Source of the DNA: Christensenella hongkongensis
GTDB lineage: Bacteria; Bacillota; Clostridia; Christensenellales; Christensenellaceae
DNA: 43,794 nucleotides
Reading direction: 5' to 3'
NCBI RefSeq assembly: GCF_000981035.1
Contig: NZ_LAYJ01000078.1
Location: 81,472-125,265 of the forward strand
Shown piece after piece: positions 34,971 to 43,794 of this stretch. Both the position numbers and the translations under genes were made by a program. The notes beneath the pieces were generated by a model that was given only the letters and a program-made list of their open reading frames with translations, was not told the origin of the DNA and made no database searches. Numbering within the stretch: the first letter of the stretch is position 1; each line of letters opens with the position of its first letter.

Positions 34971-36428
34971 TTAGATAACCGCCAGTACAATGAAGTTCAG
35001 GATGAACAGGATTGTAGAAACGATAAGGATCGGGTGAAGCTCCTTTGCCTTGCCGCGAACGATTTTCACGATGCAGTAGAACAGGAAGCCTGCCGCGATA
35101 CCATAGGAAATGCTGTAGCAGAGAGCCATGAACACTCCTGCAAAGAATGCCGGAACCGCTTCTTCAAAGTCGCCCCACTTGATTTCCTTGAATGCGGACA
35201 TCATCATGATACCGACTGCGATGAGCGCCGGCGCTGTCGCTTCCGACGGCACAATGCCCATAACCGGCGCAAGGAACATACACGCTAATAGCGCAATCGC
35301 CGTTACAAGGCTCGTTAGTCCCGTGCGGCCGCCCGCGCCGATACCTGCCGAACTCTCTACATAGGTTGTGGTATTGGACGTACCCACAACAGCACCGATT
35401 GAAGTAGCGATTGCATCCGCAAACAGCGCTTTATCCATTTTGGATTTGAATCCCTTGCTGTTTTCCATCGTCTTCATATCGTCCGCGCTGAAGATTCCGC
35501 TGCGGCGGCCCGTACCGATGAATGTACCGATCGTGTCAAACGTATCCGATATACTGAATGCAAAAATTGTCATAATGACCATTAGTATCTTGGATGGATC
35601 GGCAAATAGGGTTTGCATCCCCTCCGGCCCAAACGCCGCGCCAAACGTTACTCCCAAATCCTGAAAGGAAGCGGAAAGGCTGTCCGCAGAGAGACTGATG
35701 GCGGAAAGGTCTACAACGCCCAGCGGGATGCCAATGATTGTCGTAGCAACGATACCGATCAGGATCGCACCCTTCACTTTTGCAACGAGCAGGATGATCG
35801 TAAGGATAAGGCCGATCAGCGCAAGGATAAGCGCCGGCGAATTGAACACCGCCAGTGCAGGAACCGCTCCGCCGCTCGATACTACGCTTGTGATTCCTTC
35901 GTAAGTCGCGCCTGCGGAAAAAGCCGAACCGTTGATAGACATAATCGTACCCGGATCAGATGTGAACTGCACCAGGTTGGCGTTTTTGATTCCGATATAG
36001 GCGACAAAGATGCCGATACCGCCGCCGATCGCGTGCTGCAATGATTCCGGAATAGATTTGATAATTGCTTTTCTGAGTTTTGTGACCGTAATCAGGATGT
36101 TTACGATACCACAGATGAAAACCATTGCGAGAGCCTGTTGCCACGTGAATCCCAGCGCAAAACATACCGTGTAGGTAAAAAATGCGTTGAGGCCCATGCC
36201 CGGCGCCTGTGCATATGGCACGTTCGCAAACAATGCCATAACGAGCGTACCGATCGCAGCGGCAATGATCGTTGCCAAAAATACTGCCTGCGTCGGCATT
36301 CCTGTTGCTGATAAGATACTCGGGTTAACAAAAATGATGTAGGACATCGCAAAAAATGTGGTCAGTCCCGCGATCACTTCGGTTGACGCCTTCGTGCCGT
36401 TTTCTTTCAGCTTGAAAAACTTCTCCAT
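34971..36428 (-). CDS. NCS2-family purine permease (AzgA/PbuG type, hypoxanthine/guanine)
   Basis: This 485-residue membrane protein has about 12-14 hydrophobic segments. The AzgA-type signatures are present: MSYIIFVNPSILSATGMP near the N-terminus, ANVPYAQAPGMGLNAFFTY, and the region SDTFDTIGTFIGTGRRSGIF with GTSNTTTYVESSAGIGAGGRTG. The AzgA/PbuG group imports hypoxanthine, guanine or adenine with protons. It lies directly upstream of the purine synthesis genes in the same direction, combining salvage uptake with synthesis. AGGAGG precedes the start. Confidence 0.92.
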   Translation of the reverse strand: MEKFFKLKENGTKASTEVIAGLTTFFAMSYIIFVNPSILSATGMPTQAVFLATIIAAAIGTLVMALFANVPYAQAPGMGLNAFFTYTVCFALGFTWQQALAMVFICGIVNILITVTKLRKAIIKSIPESLQHAIGGGIGIFVAYIGIKNANLVQFTSDPGTIMSINGSAFSAGATYEGITSVVSSGGAVPALAVFNSPALILALIGLILTIILLVAKVKGAILIGIVATTIIGIPLGVVDLSAISLSADSLSASFQDLGVTFGAAFGPEGMQTLFADPSKILMVIMTIFAFSISDTFDTIGTFIGTGRRSGIFSADDMKTMENSKGFKSKMDKALFADAIATSIGAVVGTSNTTTYVESSAGIGAGGRTGLTSLVTAIALLACMFLAPVMGIVPSEATAPALIAVGIMMMSAFKEIKWGDFEEAVPAFFAGVFMALCYSISYGIAAGFLFYCIVKIVRGKAKELHPILIVSTILFILNFIVLAVI

Positions 36429-36480
36429 ATGATACCTCCTACAATTAAGATAAAAAATAAGTATAAAAACTCATATCAAT

Positions 36481-36509
36481 ATCATACTAAAAACAGCCCG
36501 TCCCCGCAA
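36481..36509 (-). promoter_or_regulatory. Putative promoter of the permease-pur genes
   Basis: On the minus strand TTGCGG (36504-36509), a 17-bp spacer and TATGAT (36481-36486) lie about 50 bp before the permease ATG. The -35 is imperfect, as is common for activated or regulated promoters. Confidence 0.45.
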
Positions 36510-36512
36510 CGT

Positions 36513-36576
36513 ATTACCGAATTATTTGCCTAATATATTTTTTATATATCGCAATGGAACGAATATTATTATTCGT
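36513..36576. promoter_or_regulatory. PurBox-like CGAAT elements upstream of the permease promoter
   Basis: ATTACCGAATTAT (36513-36525) matches 12 of 13 positions of the published Gram-positive PurBox AWWWCCGAACWWT and sits just upstream of the predicted -35. A further dyad with ACGAATA arms lies at 36559-36565/36570-36576. PurR control of the operon is possible, but the T in place of C in the core is a caution. Confidence 0.35.
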
Positions 36577-36675
36577 CTTTTTTAATATTTCTTTTATACA
36601 GGCGTTTCTCTTTTCTGTTTTTTCTTTTTTACGTATCTAGATTATTTACCATCCCAGACTAAAAAACAGAAACCA

Positions 36676-36711
36676 AAAAGGGCCCCGACAGTTCAGCCAT
36701 TTAGCCCTTTT
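36676..36711 (-). terminator. Probable terminator of the VOC gene
   Basis: Arms AAAAGGGC (36676-36683) and GCCCTTTT (36704-36711) enclose a 20-nt loop. On the minus strand the stem is followed by TTTTTGGTTTC. It lies about 55 bp after the VOC gene stop. Confidence 0.6.
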
Positions 36712-36766
36712 AAGTGTAAGGATAGAGTTATTTTCTTTGCTGCAAGCCTATTCCGCTTAATGCTTT

Positions 36767-37192
36767 CTATAGCAACGCAAAATTGGCGTTTTCAATGATT
36801 GATTTCATCTGGCATAAGCAAAATGGATGCCCTGCCGGATCAAACATCACTCTCCAACCATCAGAAAATTGATCATCTGCAATCGTCGCTCCGCAATCGA
36901 CTGCATATTGAACCGCTTTTTCCAAATCGTTAACGGCAAAGTCCAAGTGCGCCATTTGCTGCTGGGCTTCCGGCTTTTCCGGCCACACCGGCGGTTCATA
37001 CGCAGGATTCCGCTGAAACATAATTCCAGGATACATCCCCTGCTCCGTTCCCGGAGCGCCTACGCATGCCCAATCTTCATCATGAAACGGTATTTCCCAC
37101 TTGAGAAGAGCAGCATAGAATTTAGCCAATTCATAAGGCTCCAGGCAGTCTACCGTAAATGTGTACAATTTGATTTTCAATTCGTTCTCCAT
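36767..37192 (-). CDS. VOC-superfamily (glyoxalase-like) protein
   Basis: This 141-residue protein has two beta-alpha-beta-beta-beta repeats. The first strand (IKLYTFTVDCLEPYELAKFYAALL) and the later AHLDFAVNDLEKAVQYAVDCGA and FDPAGHPFCLCQ segments are the glyoxalase/bleomycin-resistance/dioxygenase pattern. A histidine in AHLDF and an acidic residue elsewhere could bind metal. Functions in the superfamily are diverse, so no reaction is claimed. The neighbouring DUF1905 gene is 44 bp upstream on the same strand, and they may be co-transcribed. Confidence 0.85.
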   Translation of the reverse strand: MENELKIKLYTFTVDCLEPYELAKFYAALLKWEIPFHDEDWACVGAPGTEQGMYPGIMFQRNPAYEPPVWPEKPEAQQQMAHLDFAVNDLEKAVQYAVDCGATIADDQFSDGWRVMFDPAGHPFCLCQMKSIIENANFALL

Positions 37193-37236
37193 TGTTTGAA
37201 CCCCTCCAAATTCAGATTCCCTGTATGCTTCTGGCT

Positions 37237-37527
37237 TTATTTCTTTTTCCCTGTCCTTGTTTCGAAGGATACTTCAATCTCCGTTCCACGCGACAGCTTT
37301 TCTTTTGAACGTATTTTTGCAGGTAACGCAATGAAATGCCTTCCATCGCCTTTGGGTAATAACGACGTCTCCCAGCTTGAACTGCCAATCTTTGCATTGA
37401 CCGCAATAAACCCAAAATTAATAGCAAGGTACTCAAGGGGCTTGCTCAATTCGATTGGCACAAGCACATAGTGCCAGCCTCCCTGCATTTCAAAGCGTTC
37501 AATTTTCGCTGTAAAAATATGTTCCAT
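37237..37527 (-). CDS. DUF1905-domain protein
   Basis: This 96-residue beta-barrel protein contains the DUF1905 pattern: F-x-A-x-I near the start, GGWHYVLVPIE, GFIAVNAKIGSSSWETSLLPKGDG and a strand ending LSRGTEIEVSFE. DUF1905 proteins occur alone, or fused to a YdeI/OmdA-type domain, in many Bacillota and have no established function. No signal peptide. The ribosome site is GAGGA seven bases upstream. It probably forms a small transcription unit with the VOC gene downstream. Confidence 0.88.
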   Translation of the reverse strand: MEHIFTAKIERFEMQGGWHYVLVPIELSKPLEYLAINFGFIAVNAKIGSSSWETSLLPKGDGRHFIALPAKIRSKEKLSRGTEIEVSFETRTGKKK

Positions 37528-37801
37528 TATTCCTCATTCAAAATTGAGAATAGTATCTTTCATTCGTTTCTTCTGCTACCGTTCCTAAATCTGATTACTT
37601 TATTATATCATATAAAAGGTACTCTGATCGTTGTTTTCGTTAAATCATGATTTTTCTATGTTATCAACAAATTTTAAGACCCAATTTATCTTTGCTTCTG
37701 TTAATCATTGGTCCATCTGTTTTAAAATATTTTATCCTCCACTTACATATTACAAATATCATTTTGTCGCACCATTTTGAAACTCTCAACCAGCTTTTAT
37801 A
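37528..37801. other. AT-rich gap between the DUF1905 and SLOG genes
   Basis: This 274-bp stretch lies between two leftward genes. A minus-strand TATAAT (37602-37607) could serve the DUF1905 gene but lacks a good -35. No hairpin with a T-run, repeat or RNA gene was recognised. Confidence 0.4.
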
Positions 37802-38281
37802 TCAGTTCGTGACATTAATGACTTTAATGTTCTTCTTTCCAGCATATTTTACCGTCTGCGCCGTTCCACCAGTCTCATAGATTTGTGCACAAATACAATG
37901 CGCTGATCTATCTACCATGTAGCAGTTTCGCTTTTTCATGCAGCCATCAGTATATTCTTCTGATACATAGATAATCTCGTCTGCCTCATCAAGCAATCCA
38001 CGATAAAGCCTTTTCTGTTCCGCACTCCAAAGCATATCCTGATTTTTACATGGTAAAGCAAATATCAACCGAATATTATTTCCCATTTCTTTTTTTGCCA
38101 CTACCAACGAAGCCGCGAGCTGATCAAATCCGAGTGCGCCTCCAGATATAAAATCTGTTACGCCCTGACTGATCAGATTGTCAACCTCTTGGTTAAGACG
38201 TATTAGTATCTGCTCAATTTTATCTTGTGGTAATTTACGATGTCCTGTAAAGCAACATGTTTGATATTTACTCTTTTTCAT
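37802..38281 (-). CDS. SLOG-fold protein of the DUF1273/YpsA type
   Basis: This 159-residue Rossmann-like protein starts with CCFTGHRKLP (about 9-18), followed by ISGGALGFDQLAASLV (about 45-60), the nucleotide- or sugar-binding loop of SLOG (LOG/DprA-like) proteins, and ends with AQTVKYAGKKNIKVINV. Bacillus YpsA is the best-known relative. SLOG domains are thought to bind ADP-ribose-like or nucleotide ligands, and many sit in conflict systems. It is divergent from a ribbon-helix-helix gene across a shared operator dyad, which sets it apart from the housekeeping YpsA context (near gpsB). Ligand unknown. Confidence 0.85.
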   Translation of the reverse strand: MKKSKYQTCCFTGHRKLPQDKIEQILIRLNQEVDNLISQGVTDFISGGALGFDQLAASLVVAKKEMGNNIRLIFALPCKNQDMLWSAEQKRLYRGLLDEADEIIYVSEEYTDGCMKKRNCYMVDRSAHCICAQIYETGGTAQTVKYAGKKNIKVINVTN

Positions 38282-38303
38282 AATTCTTAACTCCTTTTAA
38301 AAT

Positions 38304-38330
38304 ATTATGCACTAATTTTTAGTGCATAAT
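38304..38330. promoter_or_regulatory. Operator dyad between the SLOG and RHH genes, with a third half-site at 38369-38380
   Basis: Perfect 12-bp arms ATTATGCACTAA (38304-38315) and TTAGTGCATAAT (38319-38330) are separated by 3 nt. A similar half-site TTAAGTGCATA follows at 38370-38380, just before the RHH ribosome site. This is the usual layout for autoregulation by a ribbon-helix-helix repressor. As an RNA hairpin on the minus strand it lacks a T-run. Confidence 0.6.
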
Positions 38331-38402
38331 AAGGATGATAGCATACTATTTACTTAAAATAAAGGTGTATTAAGTGCATATTTATTTTAAAGGATGATTC
38401 GT

Positions 38403-38588
38403 ATGAAGAAAAACAAACATATTAGCATTAGAATTGATGAAGACGTACTGCAAAAATTTCACTATGTATCAAAATATGAAGATCGTTCTGCCAGCGGACA
38501 AATTATGTATCTGATCAATAACTGCATCAGGGAATTTGAAGAAAAGCATGGTAAAATCGAACTTCCGTCGGAAAACACAGAAAAATAA
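38403..38588 (+). CDS. Ribbon-helix-helix (CopG/Arc-type) DNA-binding protein
   Basis: This 61-residue protein has the RHH pattern: beta strand KHISIRIDEDVLQKF, helix 1 (HYVSKYEDRS) and helix 2 (SGQIMYLINNCIREFEEKHGK). RHH proteins bind operators as dimers through the strand, and many are antitoxins or autoregulators. The start at 38403 was chosen because AAAGGA is eight bases upstream; the ATG at 38394 abuts that site. It is divergent from the SLOG gene, with TTAGTGCATAA-type half-sites between them. Its stop lies inside the stem of the following terminator. No separate toxin gene is adjacent, so if this is an antitoxin the SLOG protein would be the partner; that is unproven. Confidence 0.8.
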   Translation: MKKNKHISIRIDEDVLQKFHYVSKYEDRSASGQIMYLINNCIREFEEKHGKIELPSENTEK

Positions 38589-38616
38589 GGCTCGCCGTAA
38601 ACGGCGAGCCTTATTT
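38581..38616. terminator. Bidirectional terminator between RHH gene and guaA
   Basis: Perfect 16-bp arms (38581-38596, 38601-38616) enclose a TAAA loop and carry A4/T4 flanks. It ends both the rightward RHH transcript and the leftward gua transcript, and it includes the RHH stop codon. Confidence 0.9.
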
Positions 38617-38654
38617 TAATCAAGATATACGATAATTATCACTTTTCTGTTTTC

Positions 38655-40187
38655 TCACTCCCACTCGATTGTGGCCGGCGGCTTACTCGTAATGTCGTAA
38701 ACAATCCTGTTGATGTGCGGTACCTCGTTGATGATGCGGTTCGAAATCACCCCCAGTACGTCGTACGGGATGCGCGCCCAGTCCGCTGTCATCGCGTCCA
38801 CGCTCGTTACGCCGCGAAGCGCGACCGTATAATCGTATGTCCGCTCGTCACCCATTACGCCCACGCTACGCATATCGGTCAGCACCGCGAAATACTGCCA
38901 GATTTTTTCATCCAGCTCCGCTTTGGCGATTTCGTCGCGGAAGATAAAGTCCACATCGCGCAAGAGATCAAGCTTTTCTTTTGTGATTTCGCCAATCACG
39001 CGGATTGCAAGGCCCGGGCCCGGGAACGGCTGGCGCCATACCATGTGACGCGGAAGTCCAAGCTCTTCGCCGAGCTCGCGCACCTCGTCTTTAAAAAGCT
39101 CGCGCAGCGGTTCGATGATCTCGTCAAAATCAACATGGTCCGGAAGCCCGCCTACATTGTGATGGCTTTTTATGAGTGCGGCGTCGCCTACCCCGCTTTC
39201 CACAACGTCAGGATAAATGGTGCCCTGTGCAAGGAAATGAACCTTCCCAATCTTTTTGGCTTCTTCCTCAAACACACGGATAAATTCCTCGCCGATGATT
39301 TTACGTTTCTTTTCCGGCTCTGTCACTCCCGCAAGCTTTGCAAGGAAACGCTCCTCCGCTTTCACATGCACAAGATTCATATCAAACTGCTTTTGGAAAA
39401 CGTTTTCTACCTCTTCCGGTTCATATTTCCTCATCAGTCCGGTATCAACAAAAACGCAGGTCAGATTTTTCCCAATCGCTTTATGCAGCAATACCGCGCA
39501 AACAGAGCTATCGACACCTCCGGACAGCGCCAAAAGCACCTTCTTGTCTCCAACCTTTTCGCGAATCTCTTCAATCGCCTGTTTTGCATAATCGTTCATA
39601 TCCCAGTCTCCCTTCGCCCCGCATATATCATATAGAAAGCGTTTTAAAATATTTTGTCCCCTTACCGTATGCTGCACCTCCGGATGAAACTGTACGCCGT
39701 ACAGCTTTTTATCCGCATTGCCAAACGCAGCAACCGGACAGGAGCTTGTTGTCGCCAGAATATCGAACCCTTCCGGCGCTTTGTCAATGTAATCCATATG
39801 GCTCATCCAGCAAACAGACTCGTCATCCATATCCTGCAAAAGGACATTATCCGTATCGTATTTGATCTGTGTATTTCCGTATTCGCCAGCCGGCGCAGAG
39901 GCCACGTTTCCGCCAAGCTTAAGGCTTAACAGCTGGCTTCCATAGCAAATGCCGAGAATCGGCACGCCAAGCTCGAGTATTTTGGAATCACACACCGGAG
40001 CGCCCTCTTCATATACGCTCTTCGGCCCTCCCGTAAAAATAATTCCGATTGGATTTTTTTCCTTGATCCGCTCTATGCTTGCATGATATGGCAGCATTTC
40101 TGCATAAACATTCGCTTCACGCACACGCCGCGCGATCAGCTGGTTGTATTGCCCGCCAAAGTCAAGCACGATCACAGTTTCTCTCAT
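38655..40187 (-). CDS. guaA: GMP synthase (glutamine-hydrolysing)
   Basis: This 510-residue enzyme converts XMP to GMP with ATP and glutamine. The amidotransferase domain has C81 (GICYGSQ) and the H168/E170 pair (QFHPE). The ATP pyrophosphatase domain has the PP-loop LSGGVDSS (221-228). The C-terminal dimerisation domain ends [10 protein letters not shown], the family's usual end. Length is normal. It is the last gene of the guaB-larE-like-guaA unit, 49 bp after the LarE-like gene. Confidence 0.98.
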   Translation of the reverse strand: MRETVIVLDFGGQYNQLIARRVREANVYAEMLPYHASIERIKEKNPIGIIFTGGPKSVYEEGAPVCDSKILELGVPILGICYGSQLLSLKLGGNVASAPAGEYGNTQIKYDTDNVLLQDMDDESVCWMSHMDYIDKAPEGFDILATTSSCPVAAFGNADKKLYGVQFHPEVQHTVRGQNILKRFLYDICGAKGDWDMNDYAKQAIEEIREKVGDKKVLLALSGGVDSSVCAVLLHKAIGKNLTCVFVDTGLMRKYEPEEVENVFQKQFDMNLVHVKAEERFLAKLAGVTEPEKKRKIIGEEFIRVFEEEAKKIGKVHFLAQGTIYPDVVESGVGDAALIKSHHNVGGLPDHVDFDEIIEPLRELFKDEVRELGEELGLPRHMVWRQPFPGPGLAIRVIGEITKEKLDLLRDVDFIFRDEIAKAELDEKIWQYFAVLTDMRSVGVMGDERTYDYTVALRGVTSVDAMTADWARIPYDVLGVISNRIINEVPHINRIVYDITSKPPATIEWE

Positions 40188-40236
40188 CTATCGTGTTCCC
40201 CCAGATTATTTCGTCTTTCTTATTCTACAGGTATCT

Positions 40237-40995
40237 TTACTCGAAATCCACCTCAAATTGCACGGATTTCGCTCCATTCTCTGAAAATTTTTTCCGAATG
40301 ACTTCCTCAGTCTCTTTGCAGGGTGCTTTTTTTGATCTTACGCTGATATTCCATCCACAACAATCAATGCGAACGCCGCCGCTTATATGGCCTCTTGCAA
40401 ATTTTTCGGCTTCCTCCAGAAAATCAAGTTTTTCCGCGCTGAGCTTTTCTCCCAACGGAAAACGCCCCGCCATACATTCCCAAGGCTTTCGGATATAATA
40501 CGCCCTACCTACCGCCCGGAGCATTTCACAGACATCGTCATCCGAATAGCCAAGTGAAACAAACGGGCTCACGAGCGGTACCTCCCCGTCCACCTCGCGA
40601 ATACAGCTGACCTGTGTCTGTCCTTTTGTCCTGCCGTCAAGCAGCACGCACGCGCCCATGCCCTTTGCCGCCCTCAGAAGCTCTTCTGAAATCATGCCGG
40701 AACAGGAATGGCAGCGCTCTGTGCCATTATCGGCGATTTCGCTATTCTCCAAAATAAACACCGGAACTCGCGCATCGCGAAGCTTATAGTCGTCAAGTAC
40801 CTCGTGTACGTTGTAAAGCACCTCCTGCGTCATAAACGCAGTGTTTGCAGTCAGAGCAAGTATATCCTTTCCAAGCGCTTCCTGTGCCGCACAAAGCAGC
40901 AGGGACGATTTCGTTCCTCCGGAAAACGCCACTGCCGCGTCATTATATTGATAAATAAATTCCACAAGCCTGCTGAATTTTTCCTGTGCAGTCAT
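40237..40995 (-). CDS. LarE-like PP-loop sulfur transferase/ATP pyrophosphatase
   Basis: This 252-residue protein has a PP-loop variant SGGTKSS (25-31), a cysteine pair in ERCHSCSGMI (C95, C98), LLDGRTKGQ (118-126) and KPWECMAGRFPLGEKLS (170-186). C174 corresponds in position to the sacrificial cysteine of LarE (PSSACLASR in classical members). LarE supplies sulfur to the nickel-pincer cofactor of lactate racemase, but no larB, larC or larA is present here. It starts 5 nt after guaB and precedes guaA, so it is co-expressed with GMP synthesis. Another role, such as a different thiolation reaction, is likely; the PP-loop has K where the usual signature has D. Confidence 0.8.
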   Translation of the reverse strand: MTAQEKFSRLVEFIYQYNDAAVAFSGGTKSSLLLCAAQEALGKDILALTANTAFMTQEVLYNVHEVLDDYKLRDARVPVFILENSEIADNGTERCHSCSGMISEELLRAAKGMGACVLLDGRTKGQTQVSCIREVDGEVPLVSPFVSLGYSDDDVCEMLRAVGRAYYIRKPWECMAGRFPLGEKLSAEKLDFLEEAEKFARGHISGGVRIDCCGWNISVRSKKAPCKETEEVIRKKFSENGAKSVQFEVDFE

Positions 40996-41000
40996 TGGGA

Positions 41001-42476
<1,476 letters not shown>

Positions 42477-42500
42477 CTATCCATTTTATAAATTTATCAT

Positions 42501-42522
42501 AAGTATACAAAAGCATATACTT
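42501..42522. repeat. Inverted repeat upstream of guaB, possible operator
   Basis: Arms AAGTATA (42501-42507) and TATACTT (42516-42522) enclose an 8-nt centre. It lies about 50 bp before guaB, where a promoter is expected but not clearly resolved. It may be a regulator site; AT-rich sequence makes a chance match possible. Confidence 0.3.
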
Positions 42523-42585
42523 ATTCTCTCTGCAAAACCATCATACTGTCTGACATAAACATGACAGCGCTGATTTTTTGTAACA

Positions 42586-42627
42586 AAAAAACGCGCAGCT
42601 GGCCTTCTAAACCTGCGGCGTGTTTTG
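42586..42627 (-). terminator. Terminator of the glycosyltransferase gene
   Basis: On the minus strand an imperfect stem (AAAACACGCCGCAG pairing with CTGCGCGTTTT, with bulges) is followed by a run of seven Ts. Its ascending arm overlaps the end of the coding sequence. Confidence 0.6.
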
Positions 42628-43710
42628 GTCATGCTCTTCCACGGAAGACTCCTCCGGCTTTAACTCCGGGTGCTCATCCAGATATTGTATATGTTCCCTT
42701 TTGATGACCATCCAGTTGATTGCGCCAACAACAAAAGACAGAACAAGAACGATAATCGCTCCGGTAAACTGACGCTCCGCAAATAAAATCGCGGCAATCG
42801 CAAGCAGCGAAGAAATCGCATAAAGCAGAGTAACAGATTGCTTTTGGTTCATACCCATATCAATCAGCCTGTGATGCAGGTGCTTACGATCCGCATGGAA
42901 CGGATGCTGCCCTTTTGCAAGTCTTCTCAGAATCGCCCACAGCGTATCGACAATCGGCAGCCCCATCACGAGGAATGGAATACCAAAGGATACCACCGCA
43001 TTGACCTTAAAGAAGCCCTGTATAGAAATAACGGACAGCACAAACCCCAAAAACATCGCGCCCGCATCCCCCATGAATATCTTTGCCGGATTCAGGTTAT
43101 ACGGCAAAAAGCCAAGGCACGCGCCTGCAAGTACAGCCGCAACCACCGTTACCGTTGGATTTCCCGCAGAAAGCAAAGACACGGCAAGGAGCGCAAACGA
43201 GGAAATCGCCGCGACGCCGCACGCAAGTCCATCAAGGCCGTCGATCAGGTTGATTGTATTGGTAATGCCCACAATCCAGATAACCGTGATCGGTATCGCC
43301 CAATTTCCAAAAAAGATAATCTGGTCAAACCATGTAATCTTTTCGATTACAACGCCTGAAAAACAAACGACAAGCGCCGCACAAATCTGCCCGAGCAGCT
43401 TGATATACGGTTTCAGGTTGTAGATATCGTCAAGAATCCCAAGGATGATAATCATTAATGCACCGATCAGCAGCCCAATAAAGGTGGGATCAAGGTCTAC
43501 AAACGCAAGTACGCCAAAAGCAAAAGCAACAAATATAGCAAGCCCTCCCATTGTTGGGATTGGCTTGCTATGCATACGCCTGTTATCTTTGGGGATATCC
43601 ACTGCTCCGACTCTGAATGCAAGCTTGCGAACAAGCGGGGTTGTCGTATACGTTACAAAAAACGTAAACAGCAACGCAATTACAATCAAAATACCTGAAC
43701 GAAATTCCAT
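42607..43710 (-). CDS. MraY/WecA/TagO-family glycosyl-1-phosphate transferase
   Basis: This 367-residue membrane protein has about ten hydrophobic spans. It transfers a sugar phosphate (typically GlcNAc-1-P) from a UDP-sugar to undecaprenyl phosphate at the cytoplasmic face. Family landmarks are D94-D95 in GILDDIYNLKP, NTINLIDGLDGLACG, GDAGAMFLGF and the cytoplasmic HADRKHLHHRLID histidine motif that separates WecA/TagO from MraY. It probably starts wall teichoic acid or other surface glycan synthesis (TagO-like). The hydrophilic tail ends in acidic residues. The promoter is likely beyond 43710 but was not identified. Confidence 0.9.
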   Translation of the reverse strand: MEFRSGILIVIALLFTFFVTYTTTPLVRKLAFRVGAVDIPKDNRRMHSKPIPTMGGLAIFVAFAFGVLAFVDLDPTFIGLLIGALMIIILGILDDIYNLKPYIKLLGQICAALVVCFSGVVIEKITWFDQIIFFGNWAIPITVIWIVGITNTINLIDGLDGLACGVAAISSFALLAVSLLSAGNPTVTVVAAVLAGACLGFLPYNLNPAKIFMGDAGAMFLGFVLSVISIQGFFKVNAVVSFGIPFLVMGLPIVDTLWAILRRLAKGQHPFHADRKHLHHRLIDMGMNQKQSVTLLYAISSLLAIAAILFAERQFTGAIIVLVLSFVVGAINWMVIKREHIQYLDEHPELKPEESSVEEHDQNTPQV

Positions 43711-43794
43711 ATCAGGGATAGCCCTCTTTCCTCACAAATATCACAAGAGCGGCAAATACAATTTGCCGCACTTGTTACTTTGCTCTATTATATC

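Larger units (their letters stand above)
36429..36766. other. AT-rich regulatory gap upstream of the purine permease
   Basis: This 338-bp stretch without a gene holds the permease ribosome site (AGGAGG just upstream of 36428), the permease promoter, PurBox-like elements and, at its far end, the terminator of the VOC gene. A purine riboswitch was looked for on the minus strand and not found. T-rich plus-strand tracts around 36600-36640 have no assigned role. Confidence 0.5.

Noticed and set aside
36429..36540. Possible purine riboswitch before the NCS2 permease
   Set aside because: The conserved junction and loop sequences (TATGG, TTCTACC, CCGTAAA-type) are absent on the minus strand; the GC-rich patch is explained by a promoter -35 region and PurBox-like site.

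Overview
The window looks like chromosome of a Bacillota bacterium of the class Clostridia (inference). The reasons are strong AGGAGG ribosome sites, sigma-A promoters with 17-bp spacers, a lysine riboswitch ahead of asd-dapA-dapB, a compact purECFMNHD cluster, a COG2509 flavoprotein and a Tn916-style integrase region. I cannot name the genus from sequence alone.

Layout. (1) 1-5134 is the right end of an integrated element that continues off the left edge: an excisionase-like HTH gene, a DUF6076-type zinc protein and a tyrosine integrase, with two divergent promoters and a duplicated operator between the first two. A perfect 36-bp repeat of the integrase 3' end brackets an AT-rich cassette holding an SF2 helicase and a small Cys-rich protein. 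The element abuts tRNA-Pro and tRNA-Thr genes (5188-5343). (2) 5425-6540 is a THUMP RNA methyltransferase. (3) 6832-17408 is a sugar-uptake and sugar-processing locus: a LacI-type regulator divergent from a CUT2 ABC importer (lipoprotein, RbsA-type ATPase, two permeases), followed by a phosphomannose-isomerase-like protein with an extra N-terminal domain, a PIG-L deacetylase, a mutarotase-like protein and a fucose/arabinose-isomerase-like protein. (4) 17459-22642 is a leftward operon: M20 peptidase, methyltransferase, Hsp33, TPR protein, HD protein. (5) 22732-27685 is a rightward lysine/diaminopimelate operon with promoter, lysine riboswitch, intrinsic terminator, asd, dapA, a dapB fused to an aspartokinase-type ACT module, and a flavoprotein. 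(6) 27751-36428 is the leftward purine cluster (NCS2 permease, purE, C, F, M, N, H, D). (7) 36767-38588 is a small accessory patch: VOC protein, DUF1905, a SLOG/DUF1273 protein and a divergent ribbon-helix-helix protein sharing an operator dyad. (8) 38655-42449 is guaB, a LarE-like PP-loop gene and guaA. (9) 42607-43710 is a WecA/TagO/MraY-type glycosyltransferase.

How they work together. Regions 6 and 8 make IMP and GMP de novo with hypoxanthine/guanine uptake, although purB, purL, purQ and purS are not in the window. Region 5 makes lysine and cell-wall diaminopimelate, with two apparent levels of lysine sensing (riboswitch and ACT domains). Region 3 looks like a complete uptake and remodelling route for an uncharacterised, possibly acetylated, sugar.

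The best candidates for undescribed biology are the helicase/zinc-protein cassette lodged between duplicated integrase tails, the DapB-ACT fusion, the sugar locus, the SLOG-RHH divergent pair and the solitary LarE-like gene inside the gua operon. All functional statements are from motif reading and context; no database search was run.
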